Origin: Solobacterium sp.
Lineage (GTDB): Bacteria; Bacillota_I; Bacilli_A; Erysipelotrichales; Erysipelotrichaceae
Length of the DNA: 34,020 nucleotides
Assembly (NCBI GenBank): GCA_017432325.1
Contig: JAFRJJ010000016.1
Span: 1-34,020 of the forward strand
Direction: 5' to 3'
Both the position numbers and the translations under genes were made by a program. Of the stretch, positions 17,287 to 25,199 are shown in pieces. The notes beneath the pieces were generated by a model. It had not been told where the DNA came from. It saw only the letters and a program-made list of their open reading frames with translations, and searched no databases. Each line of letters opens with the position of its first letter. Positions within the stretch are counted from its first letter, which is position 1.

Positions 17287-17343
17287 AGGATGTAACAGTT
17301 GAGTAGTTTGAATGCTGCTCTAGGGGATTACATCCTATTTTCT
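17287..17343 (+). terminator. Probable terminator after the regulator gene
   Basis: AGGATGTAA (17287-17295) pairs with TTACATCCT (17328-17336), then ATTTTCTT. An inner pairing GAGTAG with CTGCTC (one wobble) closes the loop. It starts 12 bases after the regulator stop. It may belong to the left end of the IS remnant instead of the regulator. Confidence 0.5.
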
Positions 17344-17405
17344 TGTGGTGCCGCAGATGAACAATCTGTTTTCTGATTATCTGTATCAGCTGATCAGCCG
17401 GTTTA

Positions 17406-18041
17406 TTACAATACATGCGCACTGAAAATAACTGTCAGTTGATTAAGCGACAGCTTCTTTTCGATGATCCTGTAGAACAGAAGCGCCAGATAACAGATCA
17501 GAAAATGTGCTCTGATCCTGTCTTCCCTTGATAAATAGACTGGTCTGGCCTCAAAGTCTGTTTTCATAATACGGAATGACTCTTCGATCTCCCATCTTCT
17601 TTCACTGACGGAAAGGATATCCTTTACACTGTCATTTACCAGATTGGTACATACTGCATAGTAACCGTCATACATCGATTCTGCACTGATCTTTTCCTCA
17701 TCCAGAGTATATAATGTCCTGTCAGCTGCTTCTCCCTCTCTGGTCACAGATGCTTTCTTTACAAATCTTGCCGGATCATTCGGATTGCTCTTACTCTTTT
17801 CCTTAGAACCGTTTTCAATCATCCTGGCAGCCCGCTCTACCTGTTTCGAACGGATACTCTTCTGATATAAGGCATATCTGGGTGAATAGGCAACGATCAT
17901 CAGATGACCCGGTACTTTCTTTGTGCCATAGGTCTCTTCTTTGTAATACAGTTCATTGACATGACTTTCCGGACTGCCTTTGACCTCATCTATGTCAACC
18001 GGTCTGCCGTCTGAGAGTCTTCTCCAGTTCCTGCTGTCCAT
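17406..18041 (-). pseudogene. DDE transposase fragment, IS1634-like
   Basis: A 211-residue central-to-C-terminal fragment. It carries DGYYAVCTNL, then the conserved Y/R-x-x-x-E region RRWEIEESFRIMKTDFEARPVYLSREDRIRAHFLICYLALLFYRIIEKKL, typical of IS1634/IS4-group transposases; only the last catalytic Glu block is covered. The normal N-terminal half (about 300 residues) and the final ~100 residues are missing. The start at 18041 is simply the first Met in the surviving frame. The fragment cannot transpose. It sits just downstream of the regulator gene and marks a boundary between the catabolic locus and the next genes. Confidence 0.82.
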
Positions 18042-18331
18042 GGCCGCATTACATCACACATACCGTGGAATGATGATACATAGATACATAAAATTTGACA
18101 CAAAAACAAACAAAAAACGCGATGATTATCCGCGCTTTGTTATCTGGTGGTTTTTGAGGGTGTCAAACTCCCGAGTACTCTCACTGCCCCATATCCCCTA
18201 TCCTCGGTAAAGGCACATGCAATATCTATGCAGGATCTGCGAAAAATATCTGCGTAGTTCCGACAAAGAAGCAGTATCTTTTTCTTTCCTGCATACAGTC
18301 TAAGAGAAGTATGCTCTCAACTCCCATGCTG

Positions 18332-18353
18332 TATAATGTTTACACGAAGTGTA
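18332..18353 (+). promoter_or_regulatory. Candidate -10 box with adjoining palindrome
   Basis: TATAAT (18332-18337) is followed by the small palindrome TACACGAAGTGTA (18341-18353). No good -35 was found. It could drive the small ORF and the flavoprotein gene, with the palindrome as operator or 5' hairpin. The 18168-18331 stretch before it holds no recognisable gene. Confidence 0.35.
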
Positions 18354-18645
18354 TGATGAACAGCAACTACCAACCGGCCAAACAGTATTTCTGACCGTCA
18401 GGAACAGGAACCTGATCAACGAAGCTGCCGTTCTGAAATGCACTAAAAACTTCTGCACGATCCGGTTTGAAAACAGCGGGAATATCAAAGTCAGGGAATC
18501 CCCGGCCTCCCCTGCCGGGGAGAAATCAGAAGCAGAGATTCTTAACAGAAAGAGACAGAAAAAAGGGAATTACGGAGGAATAAATGAAAGCAGTCATATT
18601 AAACGGCAGCCCAAGAAAAAACTGGAACACCGCTGCGATGCTTAA
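18349..18645 (+). CDS. Small uncharacterised protein
   Basis: A 98-codon frame from GTG 18349. The first 50 residues look protein-like, with a compact beta pattern (PTGQTVFLTVRNRNLINEAA, then FCTIRFENSGNIKVRES) resembling small SH3-like domains. The remainder is low-complexity and Lys/Arg/Glu-rich and overlaps the start of the next gene at 18584. There is no clear Shine-Dalgarno sequence, and the start lies inside the promoter-proximal palindrome, so translation is doubtful. I do not recognise a family. Confidence 0.35.
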   Translation: MYDEQQLPTGQTVFLTVRNRNLINEAAVLKCTKNFCTIRFENSGNIKVRESPASPAGEKSEAEILNRKRQKKGNYGGINESSHIKRQPKKKLEHRCDA

Positions 18646-19177
18646 GGAAGCGCAAAAAGGCGCGGAATCAGCCGGAGCAGAGACTGAATACATTGATTTA
18701 TATAATCTGTCCTATACCGGTTGCAGATCCCGCCTTGCCTGCAAAAGAAAAAACGCAGAAAGATGCAGGTGTTTCTGGAAGGATGATCTTTCACCCGTGA
18801 TCGACCGTATATTTGCGGCCGATTCACTGATCATCGGCTCACCGATTTATCTGAGAGACGTCACCAGTCAGGTCCATGCCCTCATTGAAAGACTTCATTT
18901 CTGCGCTTTGTCATATGATGATTATTCAAACTATTTTACCGGCAAAGTAAATATCGGGATCATTCTGACAATGAATGCACCCAAAGCGATGTACATCATT
19001 GAATACAGAAAAAAAGCCAAAGAAACTGCGCAGAGTTTCAGGGCATTGAACGGAACCGTGGAAGTCTACGCGTGCTGCGACACACTGCAGGTAGCTGACT
19101 ACAGCAAGTTCAATATGGCCAGCTTCAATGAAAATCATAAAAAAGAAATGCGTGATAAGCAGTCCCTGAAGATTTGA
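18584..19177 (+). CDS. NADPH-dependent FMN reductase / iron-sulfur flavoprotein family
   Basis: A 197-residue flavodoxin-fold protein. The FMN phosphate loop is NGSPRKNWNTAAML at residues 6-19, and a second flavin-contact segment is GSPIYLRDVTSQVHALIERL. The Cys cluster GCRSRLACKRKNAERCRCFWKDDL (about residues 46-69) sits where iron-sulfur flavoproteins have C-x2-C-x2-C, but one of the usual cysteines is replaced by Arg/Leu, so a 4Fe-4S cluster is uncertain. GGAGG lies six bases before the ATG. It probably reduces a quinone, nitro compound or metal with NAD(P)H; the substrate is unknown. Confidence 0.82.
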   Translation: MKAVILNGSPRKNWNTAAMLKEAQKGAESAGAETEYIDLYNLSYTGCRSRLACKRKNAERCRCFWKDDLSPVIDRIFAADSLIIGSPIYLRDVTSQVHALIERLHFCALSYDDYSNYFTGKVNIGIILTMNAPKAMYIIEYRKKAKETAQSFRALNGTVEVYACCDTLQVADYSKFNMASFNENHKKEMRDKQSLKI

Positions 19178-19225
19178 AAAACGCATTTAATATGGGTGTA
19201 CAACTTGGGACCGGTGGAAAATAAG

Positions 19226-19645
19226 ATGTTTAAAGCAGACATGTTTGCCCCGTGCGGATTGGATTGCAATATATGCTCGCAAGCTCTCATTGAAAAGAAA
19301 CCTTGTCAGGGATGTAATGGACCGGATGATCAAAAGCCGGAGTTCTGTGCCAGGTATTGTGAGATCATCCTCTGCAGGAAGCGTCGTGAGAATGGATATA
19401 CGTATTGTGATGAATGTCCTGACTATCCATGCGATGCTGTGATGGAAAAAGAGAATCGTTATACAACAAAGTATCCGCACAGAGAATCTCCGCTTGAAAA
19501 CCTGAAAATGATCAGGGAAAAAGGAATGAATGCTTTTCTTGAATATGAGCGCCGGCATTGGACATGTCCTGAGTGCGGCAGTCCGTTTTCCGTTCATAAC
19601 AGGAAATGTCTGAAATGCGGAAAAAACATGATGGAAGAGGAATAG
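19226..19645 (+). CDS. Cysteine-rich DUF3795-type protein
   Basis: A 139-residue protein. The N-terminal part has CGLDCNICSQALIEKKPCQGC and further CARYCEIILC and YCDECPDYPCD pairs, the pattern of DUF3795 proteins of anaerobes. The C-terminus adds a zinc-ribbon-like CPECGSPF...CLKCGKN. ATG 19226 is chosen because GGTGGA stands nine bases upstream and homology starts at FAPCGLDC; a GTG at 19196 is possible. It follows the flavoprotein by 48 bases and may share its transcript. Function is unknown; metal binding is inferred from the cysteines. Confidence 0.72.
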   Translation: MFKADMFAPCGLDCNICSQALIEKKPCQGCNGPDDQKPEFCARYCEIILCRKRRENGYTYCDECPDYPCDAVMEKENRYTTKYPHRESPLENLKMIREKGMNAFLEYERRHWTCPECGSPFSVHNRKCLKCGKNMMEEE

Positions 19646-19770
19646 CAGAACCATCATGCGCTGATACTGCCCTCAGCCAGGAGATGCCTCGGGGATAAGA
19701 AGAATCATACAAGTGATTTAATTCATATCTGCATGATGGGACGCTGGATCATAACCTGTAACAGCCGCCC

Positions 19771-19800
19771 TTCTTACATAGCCATTAAGGCCATGCGGAA
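19771..19800 (+). repeat. Palindromic repeat copy R3, core only
   Basis: TTCTTACATAGCCAT, one variable base, then AAGGCCATG and GGAA match the R1 core with about two differences. The outer AATCTCC/GGAGATT arms are gone. It stands 17 kb from R1 and R2, and no gene starts behind it. The surrounding 470 bases (19646-20118) hold otherwise only an acetyltransferase remnant, a promoter and the riboswitch. Confidence 0.7.
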
Positions 19801-19847
19801 CAGTAATCCGTTCTGCCCGGATATTTTTATGCACAAGAAATACAAAT

Positions 19848-19997
19848 TTATCTCACTTCCGTACGAATGAAGAAGTATTCATTTTTGTTTTCCGCCATCT
19901 CTGAAAATCCAGTATGCAGTAACAGCTGAATCGAAGCATATCCGATAGAAAAATCACTTGATAGCAGATCATTCTCATGATATAGTTCGTTCAATCA
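19848..19997 (-). pseudogene. 3' remnant of a GNAT-type acetyltransferase
   Basis: On the minus strand a 49-codon open frame ends at TAA 19848-19850. It reads NELYHENDLLSSDFSIGYA, then IQLLLHTGFSEMAENKNEYFF, which looks like the last strands of a GNAT or similar acyltransferase fold (NELY...LLxxGF...E.). It begins just after an in-frame TGA and has no start codon or Shine-Dalgarno sequence. Its 5' part has been replaced by the promoter and riboswitch that serve the plus strand. Confidence 0.4.
19958..19986 (+). promoter_or_regulatory. Promoter of the fluoride-riboswitch antiporter gene
   Basis: TTGATA (19958-19963), a 17-base spacer and TATAGT (19981-19986). The predicted start near 19993 places the transcript start just before the aptamer at 20001. 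Confidence 0.7.
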
Positions 19998-20000
19998 ATA

Positions 20001-20062
20001 AGGGGATGAGGTCCTCCCTGAGTATTTGTGCTCGAACCGCTTTGAATGGCTGATGACTTCTG
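20001..20062 (+). ncRNA. Fluoride (crcB-type) riboswitch aptamer
   Basis: The sequence follows the crcB motif: AGGGGATGAGGTCCTCCC at the 5' end, GAACCGC in the joining region (20033-20039) and GGCTGATGACTTCT at the 3' end. The pseudoknot can be read directly: GAGGTC (20008-20013) pairs with GACTTC (20055-20060) using two G-U wobbles. The aptamer lies 56 bases before a cation/proton antiporter gene, a known gene class for fluoride riboswitches. Confidence 0.85.
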
Positions 20063-20095
20063 TGATATGTTTTCGCAGTGGGGATCAGCCTTTTT
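20048..20095 (+). terminator. Riboswitch-controlled terminator
   Basis: GGCTGAT (20048-20054), which is part of the aptamer, also pairs with ATCAGCC (20084-20090), which is followed by TTTTT. CTGTG and CGCAG extend the stem inside. Terminator and aptamer are therefore mutually exclusive: fluoride binding should free transcription. Confidence 0.75.
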
Positions 20096-20118
20096 CTGCG
20101 AGAGAAGGAGAATGAAAT

Positions 20119-21330
20119 ATGCTGCTTAGCTTTGCGTTGATTCTTATCTTTGGAATGTTTACCGGTTGGATCTGTCAGAAAATAAAACTGCCGAGTCTGA
20201 TAGGATTGTTGATTACAGGAGCTGTTCTTGGACCGTATATGCTCAATATTCTGGATACCAGTATTCTGAACATCTCCGCTGATCTCAGAAAAATAGCATT
20301 GATCATCATTCTCACAAGAGCCGGTCTTGGACTTGATTTCTCCGGACTGAAAAAACTTGGAAGACCTGCACTGCTTATGTGTTTTTTGCCCGCCACTTTT
20401 GAATTGGTAGGAACGATTCTGCTTGCGCCGTTATGCATGGGCGTCACTATCCTTGAAGCAGCCGTTATGGGTTCTGTTCTTGCGGCAGTCTCCCCTGCAG
20501 TGGTTGTCCCGAGAATGGTGAAACTGATGGATGAGGGATACGGAACAAAAGAAGGAATACCCCAGCTGATTCTTGCCGGGGCATCTGTCGATGATGTTTA
20601 TGTCATCGTTCTGTTTTCAACATTCATTTCCATGATGCAGGGAAACGGCGCACCAGTAATCAGTTTCATCAATATTCCTGTTTCAATTCTGCTTGGTATC
20701 GGAATCGGTCTTCTGACCGGAATTCTGCTTGCGTATTTTTTCAAACGGGTTCACATCCGGGATACCGCAAAAGTTCTGATCATTCTGAGTATTTCCTTTC
20801 TGCTGGTCGTAATTGAAGATGCACTGCCGGGTCCGATCACTTTTTCCGCATTAATTGCAATCATGTGCATAGGCATTGGTCTAAAGGAAAAAAGAGAAAT
20901 TGTCGCAAAACGGCTGTCAGTCAAGTACGGGAAACTCTGGGTTGCGGCAGAAGTGTTCCTGTTCGTTCTGGTTGGAGCGACTGTAGATCTCCGATATCTG
21001 GGATATATTGGCTTTAAAGCTCTCATTCTGATAATCGGCGCACTTGGATTCCGAATGATAGGTGTTCTGCTCTGCCTGCTGAAAACAGAACTGACCTGGA
21101 AGGAACGGCTGTTCTGTGCGTTTGCCTATATGCCCAAAGCAACTGTTCAGGCTGCAATCGGAGGAATTCCCCTTTCTCTCGGCTTTTCCTGCGGATCGGC
21201 AGTTCTTGCCGTAGCAGTCCTCGCGATCGTGCTCACTGCCCCGCTCGGTGCATTTGCGATAGACTTTTCTTATACCAGATTATTAAAAATGGATATAACC
21301 CATGTTCACGAAGATCATTGTAATCAATAA
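20119..21330 (+). CDS. Cation/proton antiporter (CPA family), fluoride-responsive
   Basis: A 403-residue membrane protein with about 12 helices. Typical antiporter elements are LPSLIGLLITGAVLGPYML in the first helices, AAVSPAVVVPRM in the unwound helix region and ASVDD in the ion-binding helix (two acidic residues, as in electrogenic CPA2 members). The final helices carry PKATVQAA. AGAAGGAG precedes ATG 20119. Expression is expected to rise with fluoride through the upstream riboswitch; the protein could relieve cytoplasmic acid or sodium stress that accompanies fluoride entry. The gene overlaps the next one by 29 bases. Confidence 0.85.
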   Translation: MLLSFALILIFGMFTGWICQKIKLPSLIGLLITGAVLGPYMLNILDTSILNISADLRKIALIIILTRAGLGLDFSGLKKLGRPALLMCFLPATFELVGTILLAPLCMGVTILEAAVMGSVLAAVSPAVVVPRMVKLMDEGYGTKEGIPQLILAGASVDDVYVIVLFSTFISMMQGNGAPVISFINIPVSILLGIGIGLLTGILLAYFFKRVHIRDTAKVLIILSISFLLVVIEDALPGPITFSALIAIMCIGIGLKEKREIVAKRLSVKYGKLWVAAEVFLFVLVGATVDLRYLGYIGFKALILIIGALGFRMIGVLLCLLKTELTWKERLFCAFAYMPKATVQAAIGGIPLSLGFSCGSAVLAVAVLAIVLTAPLGAFAIDFSYTRLLKMDITHVHEDHCNQ

Positions 21331-21763
21331 AGAACATACATTGTGGGATAAAACGATCAGGTTTGCTGAAAAGTCCTCCTGGCGTGCAGGAAAACGTTTA
21401 GCTGAGCGGATGAAAAACATTGCTTTTCTGGATTGGGAGAAAGTATTGATCGCCGTACAGGACGAGGAGGTCATCGGTTTCTGTGTTTTTGAAAACAATG
21501 GCAACGTACCGGAGAAATTTGACGACTGCCATCCGTTTATCAATTCAGTGTTCGTAGACGAAAGACACAGAGTACACCGGATATCAGAAAAACTGATCTC
21601 TTCTGCTCTTCAGTATGCAAAAGAACTGGGATATCAGAAGGTTTATCTGAAAAGCGAACATCATGGTCTGTATGAAAAGTACGGGTTCAGGAAAATAGCG
21701 GATTATGAACCTGTTACCGGACTTGCCAATCAGCTGTTTGAAATCGATGTACCGGTTTCATAG
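21302..21763 (+). CDS. GNAT-family N-acetyltransferase
   Basis: A 153-residue GNAT domain. LIAVQDEEVIGFCVFE forms strands 3-4, INSVFVDERHRVHRISEKLISSAL carries a degenerate acetyl-CoA loop (the usual Q/R-x-x-G-x-G/A is RHRVHRIS), and YLKSEHHGLYEKYGF is the C-terminal motif. It overlaps the antiporter gene by 29 bases in another frame and has no strong Shine-Dalgarno sequence, so it is likely translationally coupled and may be under the same riboswitch. The acceptor substrate is unknown. Confidence 0.8.
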   Translation: MFTKIIVINKEHTLWDKTIRFAEKSSWRAGKRLAERMKNIAFLDWEKVLIAVQDEEVIGFCVFENNGNVPEKFDDCHPFINSVFVDERHRVHRISEKLISSALQYAKELGYQKVYLKSEHHGLYEKYGFRKIADYEPVTGLANQLFEIDVPVS

Positions 21764-21788
21764 GATGATCAAAGATCATCAAACGGCC

Positions 21789-21814
21789 AAAAAAAAGAAC
21801 CGGTCTTCCGGTTC
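21789..21814 (-). terminator. Terminator of the HAD phosphatase gene
   Basis: On the minus strand GAACCGG, loop AAGA, CCGGTTC, then eight T. It lies 29 bases past the HAD gene stop. Confidence 0.85.
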
Positions 21815-21842
21815 GTTGAGATACAGGTATGCAGACAGTCCA

Positions 21843-22679
21843 TTATCTGCAGAGCCCGTAATGCAATAGCGCGTTATGAATGCCGTCCTTATCAACATCG
21901 GTAGTGATGTAATCAGCGTACGGTTTCAGTTCCTCCTGACCATTTCCCATAACAACTCCATGCGCGCATTCCTTGATCATTTCCAGATCGTTGAGAGAAT
22001 CTCCGAAGCCGTACGTGTTTTCCATGTTTCCGTGATAATGTGTAACGACCATAAGCACGCCGGTTCCCTTGTTGACATCGATCGGCGATATTTCAGCCCC
22101 GCTGTTGGACCGGTTTGCCTGTGAATTGACAGGAACATATGTGGTCAGCGGTTCGATGAACTCCCTGAAGGAAGCACGGTCGGAATCAGGATAATACTGG
22201 ACATTGATCTTAAAGATATCTTCATCCGCATATTTCGCGACCGGATAGTTGCCGACCAGGTAGAACGGATGGATGAGAAGCCGGTTTGCGATGGATGCCG
22301 GCAGATTCTTTAACGGCTCATATACCATATTCCTCCAGAGAGGATCGCTGTAGCCGCGTTCCAGGCACAGCAGATTATATCCGACATGGCATTCTTCTGC
22401 TTTTTTCATGATGATCCTGGCTAACTGTGGATCGAATACTCTTTTCAGAACAAGCCTTCCATCCAGTTCAAATCCCGCACCTGACGCAAAAACAGCGCCA
22501 TTGCGTTCAATGCCGAACGTATCCTGAATCTCATAGTACGGACGTCCGGAACAGATGAAGATGAGGCCGCCATTGGATTTCACCTCTTTGATCGCTTTTG
22601 AAGCGCTGCGCGGTGTGGATCTGGTCGACGGGTCGATCAATGTCCCATCTATATCAAAAAACAAAAAATTGTTATCCAT
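21843..22679 (-). CDS. Cof-type HAD-IIB phosphatase
   Basis: A 278-residue haloacid-dehalogenase-fold phosphatase. Motif I is FDIDGTLID, motif II CSGRPYYE, motif III uses the Lys of DVNKGTG, and motif IV is GFGDSLNDLEM. The C2B cap lies between. Members dephosphorylate sugar phosphates or cofactors such as flavin or pyridoxal phosphate; the substrate cannot be told. The second ATG at 22679 is preferred because GGAG lies six bases before it. It is monocistronic with its own terminator. Confidence 0.88.
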   Translation of the reverse strand: MDNNFLFFDIDGTLIDPSTRSTPRSASKAIKEVKSNGGLIFICSGRPYYEIQDTFGIERNGAVFASGAGFELDGRLVLKRVFDPQLARIIMKKAEECHVGYNLLCLERGYSDPLWRNMVYEPLKNLPASIANRLLIHPFYLVGNYPVAKYADEDIFKINVQYYPDSDRASFREFIEPLTTYVPVNSQANRSNSGAEISPIDVNKGTGVLMVVTHYHGNMENTYGFGDSLNDLEMIKECAHGVVMGNGQEELKPYADYITTDVDKDGIHNALLHYGLCR

Positions 22680-22729
22680 ATGCATCTCCGATCTGCTTTA
22701 TCTTTTGCACTCTTTTGTATAACCTCATG

Positions 22730-22912
22730 TTAACACAAAAGTGCGATGATCAAGAAATTGAATAGAAAGTACACACCTGCATCAAAGACAATGAAAAGAC
22801 CGATATAAACAGAAAAACCGGTCAATCCGATGATCAGATAAAAAACGAAATACCTCAGGAGATCTCGGAAAAAGAACCCTGTGAAGCCGTTAATGCAGAT
22901 ATGAAAAGCGGT
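22730..22912 (-). pseudogene. GtrA-like membrane protein fragment
   Basis: A 60-codon minus-strand frame without start codon. After a TGA it reads FFFRDLLRYFVFYLIIGLTG, then FSVYIGLFIVFDAGVYFLFN, and ends at TAA 22730. The Arg-x-Phe start followed by two helices resembles the first half of GtrA-type flippases. The second half is missing. The rest of the 375-base gap 22680-23054 holds only a hairpin. This is a weak call by eye. Confidence 0.35.
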
Positions 22913-22932
22913 TCAGTCATCAGGCTGAACCG
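22905..22932 (-). terminator. Probable terminator after the small membrane protein gene
   Basis: CGGTTCAG (22909-22916) and CTGAACCG (22925-22932) form an 8-bp stem; on the minus strand it is followed by CTTTTC. The T-run is short, so termination is likely but not certain. Confidence 0.5.
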
Positions 22933-23054
22933 ACGCACTTTGATCTCATCATTCAGACAGCTGAAGCCGGGTACAAAAAGCACAGTGCCGGCAGTCCACA
23001 GACCCGGTCTTTTATGCATCTGTAAAACTGCTGTGCATCCATTGTTCAGCAGTA

Positions 23055-23381
23055 TTACTTTGTGACCCGGTACCTGTCAAATATCCTGGTATAAACGATC
23101 GGAAGACAGATGCCGCCAACAACAACACCGATACCCATAAACAAACCGGCGTATCGGAACTGCAGCAGTGAAAGAAGGATGCTGATCCAGAATATCATGG
23201 AAAACACGATCCACATGATCCCGTTTGCCCTGTTGTATGCTTTTATATCCGAGATCTCATCAGCACCTACGGAAGTGCCGGACCAGAACCACATCGGTTC
23301 AGTACGTCTCCAGGCATAGATCCCCAGTGCGGTAAACAAGACAGCGACCGGAATGATAATACATATAAACACTGGATTCAT
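23055..23381 (-). CDS. Small membrane protein, three predicted helices
   Basis: A 108-residue protein. Helix 1 (FICIIIPVAVLFTALGIYAW) is followed by a conserved-looking loop RRTEPMWFWSGTSVGADEISDIKAYNRANG; helices 2 and 3 follow (MWIVFSMIFWISILLSLLQF and GIGVVVGGICLPIVYTRIF). The loop with PMWFWSG and the YNRANG turn resembles small SdpI/DUF3784-type membrane proteins. ATG 23381 is chosen because GGAGGTG stands seven bases upstream. The function is unknown. Confidence 0.65.
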   Translation of the reverse strand: MNPVFICIIIPVAVLFTALGIYAWRRTEPMWFWSGTSVGADEISDIKAYNRANGIMWIVFSMIFWISILLSLLQFRYAGLFMGIGVVVGGICLPIVYTRIFDRYRVTK

Positions 23382-23722
23382 TTCGTTCACCTCCGTTTTC
23401 ATTATTTTCCATCCCCTGCTTTATTGCAAGTACTGCAGTCCGGTATGTGCAATACTGTTTCAAGAAAGACCATCCGTCCCTTTCGGTGAATGCAGAACGA
23501 TAATGTGAATGATCCGGATGTTTCCCGTATCATAAACAACCGATATGGTGAGATCAGCAGGATGTCCCCGCAGACGGAACACCCTTCCCCAGTTTGCAAA
23601 ACAGGATGTTTTCTTATCTGCATACTTATGGCTGCAGTACAATGTGTATCGTACAGGCTGTATAATAACCAAAAAGATGTTTGTTCGTTCGGCAGGACCG
23701 GATTTCAAGGAGGATCAGGGCT
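23382..23722. other. Intergenic stretch without a recognisable gene
   Basis: Short open frames occur on both strands, but none has both a ribosome binding site and protein-like composition. A TATAAT at 23661-23666 with a weak -35 could serve the gene at 23723. Confidence 0.5.
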
Positions 23723-24025
23723 ATGAACCTTGCAGTCATATTTGAAGAAAGACCCAGACAATGGGGATTCAGGGGCGATCCGTATTTCTGGGACTATTTA
23801 AAAGAACGCGCAGAGAATATGGATATCATGACTCCCGACGAACTGGAAGCGTGGATCAAAAATGAATACCTGTCACTTGCCCGGAAACCCCTGACCAATG
23901 AATACGGTGATTTTGCGGTCATACAGCAGTTTGCCCATGGCGGAATGAGTTCCGGCGGTATTGATAACGAATGGTGGATGCAGGAAGGGATCCCTCTGCT
24001 GAAAAGCAGGCTGACTGCGCTATGA
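23723..24025 (+). CDS. Conserved-looking hypothetical protein
   Basis: A 100-residue soluble protein rich in aromatic and acidic residues. It opens RPRQWGFRGDPYFWDYLKERAE and ends AHGGMSSGGIDNEWWMQEGIPLLKSRL; the glycine-rich turn and Trp pair look like a conserved active or binding surface. AAGGAGG lies eight bases before ATG 23723, which is preferred over an in-frame start at 23681. It is followed after 40 bases by the glycosylase gene in the same direction. I do not recognise a named family. Confidence 0.65.
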   Translation: MNLAVIFEERPRQWGFRGDPYFWDYLKERAENMDIMTPDELEAWIKNEYLSLARKPLTNEYGDFAVIQQFAHGGMSSGGIDNEWWMQEGIPLLKSRLTAL

Positions 24026-24065
24026 CAATGAAACCGGATCGTGAACGGATAAGAAAGCAAAGCAT

Positions 24066-24641
24066 ATGACAGAAAAGAAAAGATGCAGTTTCAGTTTCGG
24101 AAACAATGAATATCAGGTTACAGATAAATTCCTGCTGTATCACGATACCCGCTGGTGCAAGCCGGTACATGATGATCAGGAACTTTTTGCCATGCTTGTA
24201 CTGGAAGGAATGCAGGCAGGCGTCAGCTGGAATCTCATTCTGAACAAAGAAGAGAACTTCCGCAAAGCGTTTGACGGGTTTGACCCTGTCAAAGTGGCCG
24301 CATATGATGTCGCAAAGCTGGAGGAACTGATGCAGGACAGCGGTATCATACGCAACCGGCAGAAGATCAAAGCAGCTGTCTCAAATGCCCAGGCATTCCT
24401 GATGGTTCAGGAAGAATTCGGCTCATTTGACACATACATCTGGAGTTTCACCAACGGAGAGGTGATCGATCACCATCTCCTTGACATGAAGGATATGCCC
24501 GCAAAGGATGAACTGTCCGAAAAGATCAGCGATGACCTGAAGAAGCGCGGCTTCAAATTTACGGGGCCTGTCATTATATATTCCTATATGCAGGCAATCG
24601 GGATCGTGAATGACCATTGGGAATATTGTGATTACCGATAA
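24066..24641 (+). CDS. tag: DNA-3-methyladenine glycosylase I
   Basis: A 191-residue base-excision repair enzyme that removes 3-methyladenine from DNA. The zinc ligands of the Tag family are in place: Cys7 (KKRCSF), His26 (YHDTRWCKP) and the C-terminal His and Cys of NDHWEYC. Other Tag motifs are LVLEGMQAGVSWNLIL, IRNRQKIKAAVSNA and FKFTGPVIIYSYMQAIG. Length is typical. The stop lies 22 bases before the next start, so both are likely on one transcript. Confidence 0.92.
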   Translation: MTEKKRCSFSFGNNEYQVTDKFLLYHDTRWCKPVHDDQELFAMLVLEGMQAGVSWNLILNKEENFRKAFDGFDPVKVAAYDVAKLEELMQDSGIIRNRQKIKAAVSNAQAFLMVQEEFGSFDTYIWSFTNGEVIDHHLLDMKDMPAKDELSEKISDDLKKRGFKFTGPVIIYSYMQAIGIVNDHWEYCDYR

Positions 24642-24663
24642 AAAAAGATCGGAGGACGATCAG

Positions 24664-25017
24664 ATGAATCAGTCAAACATCATCATGAAACGTATTTCCC
24701 CAGAGAGCCTGAACAGCTTATCCAGAGTGATCACGGAGAAAATATCTGACTCCGGTGCTGAGCTGATATTTCAGGATCTGCAGAAAGGACCAGACACAGA
24801 AGTTCTGTTATTGGTATTCGAAAAATACTATTTGAGGACCGGAAGCTATACAGCACTGACTGTTCAGTGTACCAGCAGCGGCAATATCCAGAGAGCTGCT
24901 GTTGTAGGAACCGGAGGCGGTTCCGGATTATTCAATCTCAGTTTCGGATCCAACGAATCATTTGCCCAGACAGCAAAAAAGATACTGGAAGCGTGCGGCT
25001 TTGAAGAAGATCAATAA
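24664..25017 (+). CDS. Small DUF6054-like protein
   Basis: A 117-residue protein of alternating strands: LIFQDLQKGPDTEVLLLVFEKYYLRTGSYTALTVQC is followed by a glycine-rich turn VVGTGGGSGLFNLSFGSNESF and a final helix AKKILEACGF. The pattern recalls DUF6054 proteins, but this rests on memory of the family only. GGAGG before ATG 24664 decides the start. There are no membrane segments or cysteine clusters. Function is unknown. The 182-base gap after it shows no gene. Confidence 0.6.
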   Translation: MNQSNIIMKRISPESLNSLSRVITEKISDSGAELIFQDLQKGPDTEVLLLVFEKYYLRTGSYTALTVQCTSSGNIQRAAVVGTGGGSGLFNLSFGSNESFAQTAKKILEACGFEEDQ

Positions 25018-25199
25018 TCAAAAAGCATGACGGAACCAACCGCATATAACCGGGATCCGGCTGAGCGACGGACACCCCATTAGGAGATAGTCAGCAGCGC
25101 TTTCAAATCAATGAACATACATCATACTGCAAGGCAGAACTCGTCAATGCATGTTTTATCAGATATAATGAAATCAGCAATTATGGAGGTTGATAATTT

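Larger units (their letters stand above)
17283..18167 (-). mobile_element. Remnant of an IS1634-like insertion sequence
   Basis: The stretch holds a transposase fragment and its flanks. The inverted octamers TTTGACAC (18094-18101) and GTGTCAAA (18160-18167) lie upstream of the fragment and may be part of the IS end. On the other side, a second minus-strand frame after the transposase stop (to about 17290) is basic and transposase-tail-like (IIRKQIVHLRHHKK). No complete terminal repeats or target duplication could be defined, so the element is decayed and its limits are approximate. Confidence 0.45.
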
